Positions 32,920 through 38,933 of a stretch of 38,933 nt of DNA are shown piece by piece (within the stretch, counting starts at the first letter, position 1; each line of letters starts with the position of its first letter). The position numbers and the translations under genes were made by a program. Origin of the DNA: Agathobacter sp. (GTDB lineage Bacteria; Bacillota; Clostridia; Lachnospirales; Lachnospiraceae). Where the stretch lies: the NCBI GenBank assembly GCA_022772675.1, contig JALEZW010000072.1, positions 1 through 38,933 on the forward strand, in the 5' to 3' direction. The notes under the pieces are model-generated. The model had not been told where the DNA came from, did not search any database, and saw nothing but the letters and a program-made list of their open reading frames with translations.

Positions 32920-33978
32920 ATGTATGTAGAAATGAGAGACATCTGTAAAAATTATGGAGATTTCCGGGCATCCAATCATGTCAGCTTTGGCATTGAAAAA
33001 GGCAAGCTGGTGGCACTGCTGGGCCCCTCCGGAAGTGGGAAAACCACACTGCTTCGAATGATTGCCGGGCTGGAAACACCGGACAGCGGTGATATTTTTA
33101 TTGACGGGAAGCGGGTCAATGATGTTCCTGCGGCGAAGCGTGGAATCGGATTTGTTTTCCAGAATTATGCCCTTTTCCGGTATATGACCGTATTTGACAA
33201 CGTGGCATTCGGACTGGAACTGGCAAAGGTTCCCAAAAAAGAGATTAAAAAGCGGGTGACAGAGCTGCTGGCATTGACCGGCCTTAGTGGAATGGAAAAG
33301 CGGTATCCCAATGAACTGTCCGGCGGACAGAGACAGAGGGTAGCTTTTGCCCGGGCGCTGGCACCGAATCCCCAGGTCCTTCTTCTGGATGAGCCCTTTG
33401 CAGCAATTGATGCGAAGGTGCGTTCGGAGCTTCGGACTTGGCTTCGGGAGATGGTGGTAAAGCTTGGAATCACAAGCATCTTTGTGACCCACGACCAGGA
33501 TGAGGCGGTGGAGGTGGCAGATGAGATTATCATCACCAACCACGGACATATTGAGCAGATGGGCACACCCATGGAAATCTATAAATCTCCGGATACCCCC
33601 TTTGTGGCACAGTTTATCGGACGTTCCTCCGTTGTAGAGCATTATGAGAGACTGATTGGATTTGATGCGGTAGAGGGAGCTGACCATGCAGTGATCCGCC
33701 CGGAATTTGTACGGATGTCCAGAAGTGAGCCGGAGCACCATATCAGTGCGGCGGAGCGGGGAACAGTGAAGGATGTGATTTTCCGTGGCAACCATCTGGA
33801 TGTGGTTGTAGATGTGAACGGAATTGATATCGTAGCCGAGCGGTCCCTGGAAAAAGATCCGGTATCCGTGGGGGAAAAGGTTTATGTACTGATTTACCGG
33901 CTTTATATATTTGATGAGAAGCAGACCTATCTGGTAGAAAATAAAGAGATGCAGGAAGGCGAAGTCTTCTATATTTGA
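32920..33978 (+). CDS. cysA: Sulfate ABC transporter ATPase CysA
   Basis: ATP-binding subunit, 352 residues. Walker A GPSGSGKTT is at about 35-43, the Q-loop at VFQNYALF, the signature LSGGQRQRVA near 133, Walker B LLLDEPFAAID and the H-loop VTHDQDEA. The C-terminal 115 residues form the TOBE-like regulatory domain usual in CysA. AAGGAG lies just before the ATG, and the gap to cysW is 11 bp. It is the last transporter gene; reductase genes follow after a short hairpin region. Confidence 0.95.
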   Translation: MYVEMRDICKNYGDFRASNHVSFGIEKGKLVALLGPSGSGKTTLLRMIAGLETPDSGDIFIDGKRVNDVPAAKRGIGFVFQNYALFRYMTVFDNVAFGLELAKVPKKEIKKRVTELLALTGLSGMEKRYPNELSGGQRQRVAFARALAPNPQVLLLDEPFAAIDAKVRSELRTWLREMVVKLGITSIFVTHDQDEAVEVADEIIITNHGHIEQMGTPMEIYKSPDTPFVAQFIGRSSVVEHYERLIGFDAVEGADHAVIRPEFVRMSRSEPEHHISAAERGTVKDVIFRGNHLDVVVDVNGIDIVAERSLEKDPVSVGEKVYVLIYRLYIFDEKQTYLVENKEMQEGEVFYI

Positions 33979-33988
33979 TGATACAAGG

Positions 33989-34023
33989 GTCAAAATACCT
34001 TTTGACACTCACATCATTATATT
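33989..34023. repeat. Short hairpins between cysA and aprA
   Basis: GTCAAAA-TACC-TTTTGAC (33989-34006), and just after it an imperfect palindrome CATCAT...ATGATG near 34012-34029. No T-run follows, so readthrough into aprA is likely. These could tune the ratio of transporter to enzyme. Confidence 0.4.
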
Positions 34024-34098
34024 ATGATGCGTGAACCCACATTCAAAATGTGTCAGATATTTTGGGAAACCTGGTATACAGCAGAAGAGGAAGGATTT

Positions 34099-35793
34099 AT
34101 GAAGATAGAAGAAAAACAGATTTTACATACGGATATCCTGATCATCGGGGGCGGAACGGCAGGCTGCTATGCCGCCATGACCATCAGAGAGCATTCCGAT
34201 TATTCCGTAATCATAGCGGAAAAGGCAAATATCAAACGAAGCGGCTGTCTGGCAGCGGGAGTCAATGCGTTAAATGCCTATATCACAAAAGGGCATGTAC
34301 CACAGGATTATGTGGATTATGCGGACAAGGATGCCGACCATATTGTAAGACAGGATCTGCTGCTTACCATGTCGGAGGGATTAAACCGTGTGACGGCAAA
34401 AATGGAGCAGCTGGGGCTTGTGATTTTAAAGGATGAGAATGGCGAATATGTTGCCAGAGGAAACCGGAATATTAAGATTAACGGAGAGAACTTTAAACCG
34501 CTCCTTGCTGATGCGGTCAGTAAGCTCTCGGACGTAACGGTCATCAACCAGCTGAATATTACCGATTATATCGTAGAAAATAATGTTATAAAAGGAGCCT
34601 TCGGATTTTCCATTGCAGAAAAGAAAGCCTATGAAATCCGTGCAAAAAAGGTGCTGATTGCCACGGGTGGAGCCGCTGGACTTTACCGGCCGAACAATCC
34701 GGGATTTTCCAGACACAAGATGTGGTATCCGCCATTTAACACAGGTGCCGGCTATGCCATGGGAATCCGTGCGGGCGCGGAGATGACCACCTTTGAGATG
34801 CGCTTTATCGCCCTCCGGTGCAAGGACACCATTGCACCTACCGGAACCATTGCCCAGGGTGTGGGTGCGAAACAGGTGAATTCCCTTGGGGAGGTGTATG
34901 AGAATAAATATGGACTGACCACCTCCCAGCGTGTCTATGGAACAGTAAAGGAAAACCTGGAGGGCCGGGGCCCCTGTTATCTTAGAACGGAAGGTATCAC
35001 GGAGGAACAGGATGATTCCTTACGAAAGGCCTATTTAAATATGGCTCCCAGCCAGACCTTAAAATGGGTGGAGGCAGGAAAGAACCCCAGTGAGCAGAAT
35101 GTGGAAATTGAGGGAACCGAGCCCTATATTGTGGGTGGACACACCGCCAGCGGTTACTGGGTGGACACAAATCGGGAGACCACGATTCACGGTCTGTTTG
35201 CCGCAGGGGATGTGGCAGGCGGCTGTCCCCAGAAGTACGTGACAGGAGCCCTGGTGGAGGGCGAGATTGCGGCACTTCGGATGGTGGAGCAGCTGGATGA
35301 GGAGAAAAAAGAGACACAGTCTGAGAAAGAACAACAGCTTCTGGAAGAAAAAGTGAAAGAGTATGACACCTTTTTGCAGAACGAAAATGCCATGTTCACG
35401 GTGGAACAGCTGGAGGAAGCCATGCAGAAGGTGATGGATGCCTATGCCGGCGGAATCGGAAGCCATTATCAGTTTAATGAGAAGCAGCTGGCCATGGCGG
35501 ATGAAAAAATCAGACAGCTGCAGACACTGGCGGCAGGTCTTCACGCGGAGGATATGCATGAGCTGATATTTATTTATGAGCTGACGGAGCGGTTAACAGT
35601 CTGTCGGTCGGTGATTGCCCATCTGGGTGCCAGAAAGGAAACCCGCTGGCACAGCTTTGCCGAGAATCTGGATTATCCGGAAAAAAGCGATGAATGGCTG
35701 CGCTATGTGAACTCCCGTATGGAGGATGGCGAGCTGAAAATTATTTACCGGGATCTGGTGAAGAAAGGAGAGACCTATGAGCATAGCAATTGA
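34099..35793 (+). CDS. aprA: Adenylylsulfate (APS) reductase alpha subunit, AprA-type
   Basis: FAD enzyme that reduces APS to sulfite and AMP. From the ATG at 34099 (AGAGGAAGGA upstream) it has 564 residues. The FAD-binding N-terminus is TDILIIGGGTAGCYAAM, with SGCLAAGVNALNAYI after it; the second FAD segment is GLFAAGDVAGGCPQKYVTGA. RFIALRCKDTIAPTG lies where AprA binds substrate. The C-terminal helical domain is shorter than in dissimilatory sulfate reducers. The frame is open up to 34024, but without a ribosome site. It overlaps aprB by 17 bp. Placement with CysDN and the importer indicates assimilation. A general fumarate reductase-like flavoprotein is less likely given aprB. Confidence 0.9.
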   Translation: MKIEEKQILHTDILIIGGGTAGCYAAMTIREHSDYSVIIAEKANIKRSGCLAAGVNALNAYITKGHVPQDYVDYADKDADHIVRQDLLLTMSEGLNRVTAKMEQLGLVILKDENGEYVARGNRNIKINGENFKPLLADAVSKLSDVTVINQLNITDYIVENNVIKGAFGFSIAEKKAYEIRAKKVLIATGGAAGLYRPNNPGFSRHKMWYPPFNTGAGYAMGIRAGAEMTTFEMRFIALRCKDTIAPTGTIAQGVGAKQVNSLGEVYENKYGLTTSQRVYGTVKENLEGRGPCYLRTEGITEEQDDSLRKAYLNMAPSQTLKWVEAGKNPSEQNVEIEGTEPYIVGGHTASGYWVDTNRETTIHGLFAAGDVAGGCPQKYVTGALVEGEIAALRMVEQLDEEKKETQSEKEQQLLEEKVKEYDTFLQNENAMFTVEQLEEAMQKVMDAYAGGIGSHYQFNEKQLAMADEKIRQLQTLAAGLHAEDMHELIFIYELTERLTVCRSVIAHLGARKETRWHSFAENLDYPEKSDEWLRYVNSRMEDGELKIIYRDLVKKGETYEHSN

Positions 35794-36091
35794 TTCCATG
35801 AAATGCAGGGGGTGCAGGAAATGTACCACCGTCTGTCCGGGAAGCCTGATTGAACTGGATGAAAATAAAAAAGCCTGTATCCGTTATCCAAAAGATTGCT
35901 GGGGCTGTGCCTCCTGTATCAAAGAGTGCAATTTTGGAGCAATCTCATTTTATCTGGGAGCGGACATCGGGGGCATGGGCAGTAAGATGACCGTGTCGAC
36001 CGATGGAGATCTGCTAAACTGGCAGATTGAAAAAACAGATGGTACGAAAGAAGTTATCGTAGTCAATAAAAAAGACTCGAACAAATATTAA
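35777..36091 (+). CDS. aprB: APS reductase beta subunit, AprB-type ferredoxin
   Basis: Electron-transfer partner of AprA, 104 residues. Two [4Fe-4S] motifs are visible: C10, C13, C16, C20 and C41, C44, C47, C51, with an extra C34. It is shorter than AprB of sulfate-reducing bacteria, whose long C-terminal tail wraps AprA; here about 50 residues follow the second cluster. AAAGGAGAG precedes the ATG, and overlap with aprA implies coupled translation. The electron donor is not encoded here. Confidence 0.9.
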   Translation: MSIAIDSMKCRGCRKCTTVCPGSLIELDENKKACIRYPKDCWGCASCIKECNFGAISFYLGADIGGMGSKMTVSTDGDLLNWQIEKTDGTKEVIVVNKKDSNKY

Positions 36092-36101
36092 GGAGGATGT
36101 T

Positions 36102-37004
36102 ATGAGTGAATTATCCCATCTTGACGCGTTAGAGGCGGAGGCAATTTATATTATCCGCGAGGTGGCAGCGGAGTGTGAGAAGCCGGTTATGCTGTATTCC
36201 ATTGGAAAGGACAGCTCGGTGATGCTTCATCTGGCAATGAAAGCATTTTATCCGGAGAAGCCGCCATTTCCATTTTTACATGTCAATACAACCTGGAAAT
36301 TTAAGGAGATGATTCAGTTCCGTGACGAGACGGCAAAGAAACTGGGCATCGATATGATCGAATACATCAATGAGGACGGTGTAAAGCGCGGCATCAATCC
36401 CTTTGACCACGGCAGTGCCTACACCGATATCATGAAAACCCAGGCCTTAAAACAGGCACTGAACAAATACGGATTTACCGCAGCCTTTGGCGGTGGCAGA
36501 CGTGATGAGGAGAAATCCCGTGCAAAAGAAAGAATTTTCTCTTTCCGTAATGAGAACCACGCCTGGGACCCGAAGAACCAGAGACCGGAGATGTGGAAGC
36601 TGTACAATCCGGCAATCCACAAGGGGGAGAGCATCCGTGTATTCCCCATTTCCAACTGGACAGAGACCGATATCTGGGAATACATAAAGAGAGAAAATAT
36701 TGATATTGTTCCCCTTTATTTTGCAAAGGAACGTCCGGTTATTGAGAGAGACGGAAATCTTATCATGGTGGATGATGACCGTTTGAAGCTGCGTCCGGGG
36801 GAGAAGATTGAGTACAAGAGCGTGCGTTTCCGTACCCTGGGCTGCTACCCGCTGACCGGTGCCACCGAGTCCACAGCCACAACACTGGATGAGATTATTG
36901 ATGAAACCTTAAGTGCGGTAGAGTCGGAGCGTACCACGAGAGTTATTGACAACGATGGCGGCGCAGCCAGCATGGAAAAGAGAAAGAGGGAGGGATACTT
37001 CTAA
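36102..37004 (+). CDS. cysD: Sulfate adenylyltransferase subunit 2
   Basis: Joins sulfate to AMP from ATP, making APS, driven by CysN GTPase. The 300 residues begin like CysD ([21 protein letters not shown]). The PP-loop reads [14 protein letters not shown], the family variant of SGGx[22 protein letters not shown] is the adenylation-site block, and [16 protein letters not shown] a hallmark. AAGGAGG lies upstream; cysN starts 1 bp after the stop. Confidence 0.96.
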   Translation: MSELSHLDALEAEAIYIIREVAAECEKPVMLYSIGKDSSVMLHLAMKAFYPEKPPFPFLHVNTTWKFKEMIQFRDETAKKLGIDMIEYINEDGVKRGINPFDHGSAYTDIMKTQALKQALNKYGFTAAFGGGRRDEEKSRAKERIFSFRNENHAWDPKNQRPEMWKLYNPAIHKGESIRVFPISNWTETDIWEYIKRENIDIVPLYFAKERPVIERDGNLIMVDDDRLKLRPGEKIEYKSVRFRTLGCYPLTGATESTATTLDEIIDETLSAVESERTTRVIDNDGGAASMEKRKREGYF

Positions 37005-37005
37005 G

Positions 37006-38700
37006 ATGAGCGGATTATTAAAATTTATTACCTGTGGAAGTGTGGATGATGGAAAATCTACTTTGATCGGACATATTTTATACGATTCCAAGCTGCTTTA
37101 CGCAGATCAGGAAAAGGCACTGGAGTTAGACAGCAAGGTAGGAAGCCGCGGTGGTGCCATTGACTATTCCCTTCTTCTGGACGGACTGATGGCAGAGCGT
37201 GAACAGGGAATCACCATTGACGTTGCCTACCGTTATTTTACAACAGACAAGAGAAGCTTTATCGTAGCGGACACTCCGGGACATGAGGAGTACACCAGAA
37301 ACATGGCGGTTGGTGCTTCCTTTGCGGATCTGGCAGTGATTCTTGTGGATGCAAAACAGGGAGTGCTGGTGCAGACCAGAAGACATGCGAGAATCTGTGC
37401 TTTAATGGGAATCAAGTACTTTGTCTTTGCAGTAAACAAGATGGATCTGGTGGATTACAGTGAGGAGCGTTTTCAGGAAATTGTGGCACAGATTGAGGAA
37501 CTGGCACAGGAACTTTCCCTTGCCAGTGTGAAGATCATTCCGGTTTCCGCCACCGAGGGGGACAATGTCACAAAGAAGTCCGACAACATGCCCTGGTACC
37601 AGGGAGAGGTGCTTCTGTCTTATCTGGAAAACATTGATGTGACGGAGAAGAAAAAGGAAGAAGGCTTCTATCTGCCGGTACAGCGTGTCTGCAGACCGGA
37701 TCACACGTTCCGCGGATTCCAGGGACAGATCGAGAGTGGCAGCATCTCTGTTGGGGATGAGCTCATCACTCTGCCAAGCCGCGAGCATGCAAAGGTAAAG
37801 AGCATTCTTGTGGGAGATAAGGAATCCCAGACAGCAGATGAGGGCAGACCGGTGACCATCCAGCTGGATAAGGAGGTGGATGTCTCAAGAGGCTGCGTAC
37901 TCACAAAGGATACCTCTCTTCCGGTCAGCAAAAACTTCACCGCTACCATTCTGTGGATGGATGACGAGGAGCTGACGGTGGGCAAGGACTACCTGGTGAA
38001 GATCGGAACCAAGACCATTCCGGGTATCCTTAAGAATATCCAGTACAAGATTGACGTGAACACCGGAGAATTTATTCCGGTAGGAAGATTAAAGAAAAAT
38101 GAGATTGCTGTCTGCGACCTGGATCTTCAGGAAGAGATCGTCTTAGACACTTTCAAGAAGCATAAGACTTTAGGCGAGTTGATTCTGATCGACCGGATCA
38201 CCAACATGACCTCCGCCTGTGGTGTCATTGAAAATCCGGAGTTAGATGAGCATAAGGATATGAAGTGCGCTTTCGTTTCCGGGAACCTGAAGGCTAACGG
38301 CGATATTTTTGAGGAATTCTATTATGATCTGGAGAGTATGAATGTCTTTAAGGTACAGCCCTCCGATAAGACTTACACCATTGGCGATGAGATTCCTGTG
38401 AAAGGCGAGAGCTACCACTATCCCGATGATTTTGATGTGGTGGTACTCCGGGAGAAAGTGGCAGTATCCGTCAGAAGCAGAAAGATCACAGCAATCCTTC
38501 CGCTGGCCGATTACAGCTACGGCAATGTTCCGGTCATCAATGGCCGGGGGTTTGCGGTTCACGTGAAGAGCACAGAGGATGTGGAAACCTTTAAGGCAGA
38601 ACTAGCTGCCCAGGGGGAGCCGATTTCTGAGGAATTCTTCAACAAGTGGGTAGATTTTGAGACTTACCGGAAGATTGTGTTTAAGAACGAGCGCTGGTAG
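37006..38700 (+). CDS. cysN: Sulfate adenylyltransferase subunit 1 (GTPase), C-terminally extended
   Basis: EF-Tu-like GTPase that drives APS formation by CysD. From the ATG at 37006 (AGGGAGGGA upstream) it is 564 residues. G1 GSVDDGKSTLIG is at about 11-22, G3 DTPGHEEY near 90 and G4 NKMDLVD near 145; the two beta-barrel domains follow. E. coli CysN has about 475 residues. The extra C-terminal ~130 residues (from about 435) replace the APS-kinase domain seen in CysNC fusions, yet no second Walker A is present, so they are not a kinase. Their role is unknown to me. No cysC or PAPS reductase is nearby, consistent with direct APS reduction. Confidence 0.93.
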   Translation: MSGLLKFITCGSVDDGKSTLIGHILYDSKLLYADQEKALELDSKVGSRGGAIDYSLLLDGLMAEREQGITIDVAYRYFTTDKRSFIVADTPGHEEYTRNMAVGASFADLAVILVDAKQGVLVQTRRHARICALMGIKYFVFAVNKMDLVDYSEERFQEIVAQIEELAQELSLASVKIIPVSATEGDNVTKKSDNMPWYQGEVLLSYLENIDVTEKKKEEGFYLPVQRVCRPDHTFRGFQGQIESGSISVGDELITLPSREHAKVKSILVGDKESQTADEGRPVTIQLDKEVDVSRGCVLTKDTSLPVSKNFTATILWMDDEELTVGKDYLVKIGTKTIPGILKNIQYKIDVNTGEFIPVGRLKKNEIAVCDLDLQEEIVLDTFKKHKTLGELILIDRITNMTSACGVIENPELDEHKDMKCAFVSGNLKANGDIFEEFYYDLESMNVFKVQPSDKTYTIGDEIPVKGESYHYPDDFDVVVLREKVAVSVRSRKITAILPLADYSYGNVPVINGRGFAVHVKSTEDVETFKAELAAQGEPISEEFFNKWVDFETYRKIVFKNERW

Positions 38701-38806
38701 AAAACAAATTACTCAAACTTCTTACATCAATAATTGTTCTGATTGTAACTATTCAGAACCCCGTCCCATACATTCGCAAAACCGCCCGACAAGTCGTGCT
38801 TTCTAT

Positions 38807-38860
38807 GTAATAAGGAGGGACCCGCTCTGCGGGAAGATTCCTTATTACCTACCTTTTTTG
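38807..38860 (+). terminator. Long two-tier hairpin after cysN
   Basis: Outer arms GTAATAAGGA (38807-38816) and TCCTTATTAC (38839-38848), inner arms CCCGC/GCGGG (38821-38833), then TTTTTT a few bases on. It probably ends the sulfate operon. The rest of the window to 38933 holds no recognised gene. Confidence 0.65.
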
Positions 38861-38933
38861 CTCATATATGGGGCGGTGACTCTATTCGAGCCACCTTACG
38901 AATTAGATAATCAGCCTCTTACATGCAAGCATG

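Noticed and set aside
38308..38700. CysNC fusion with APS kinase
   Set aside because: The C-terminal region has no GxxGxGKS/T nucleotide loop.

Overview
The window looks like chromosomal DNA of a motile, anaerobic Firmicute of the Lachnospiraceae type (Roseburia/Agathobacter-like; genus inferred). The grounds are AGGAGG-type ribosome sites, the order mbl-flgF-flgG (mbl-flhO-flhP in Bacillus), Lachnospiraceae-style flagellins next to csrA, and many small toxin-antitoxin (TA) and Rpn-nuclease remnants. No rRNA, tRNA or CRISPR array was seen.

Layout. (1) 1-6.5 kb: excision repair. A cut-off 5' piece of uvrB lies upstream of an intact uvrB-uvrA pair; between them sit a Fic-type TA remnant (intact antitoxin, truncated toxin), a 21-bp direct repeat and a LexA-box promoter. 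(2) 6.5-10 kb: mbl, two rod/hook-family flagellar genes and a FlgJ-like gene. (3) 10-17.6 kb: recD2, a membrane-anchored GNAT protein and carAB behind a leader hairpin. (4) 17.6-22 kb: a PIN-domain TA pair, azlCD, cysE and an AAA ATPase, the last four on the minus strand. (5) 22-27 kb: the most striking part. A 192-aa tyrosine recombinase and a sigma-D-type promoter (GCCGATAT) lie between two 35-bp inverted sites, next to csrA and two flagellin genes. (6) 27-30 kb: a decay zone with four hairpin repeats, two broken Rpn-family genes (one split by a 158-bp MITE with CTAG duplication), a ParE/Phd TA pair and an unidentified broken gene. (7) 30-38.7 kb: a sulfate uptake and activation operon: binding lipoprotein, two permeases, ATPase, AprA/AprB-type APS reductase, CysD and CysN, behind a strong promoter overlapped by a palindromic operator.

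How it fits together. Region 7 imports sulfate, makes APS (CysDN) and reduces it (AprAB); CysE in region 4 makes the O-acetylserine acceptor for the sulfide, so cysteine synthesis is shared by two loci. Region 5 reads as a phase-variation switch. As drawn, the sigma-D promoter points away from csrA-flagellin, toward the ATPase gene; flipping the segment would place it about 105 nt upstream of csrA facing csrA and flagellin. This is the main candidate for an undescribed system. It rests on the repeats, the recombinase and the promoter match seen in the sequence; inversion itself is inference.
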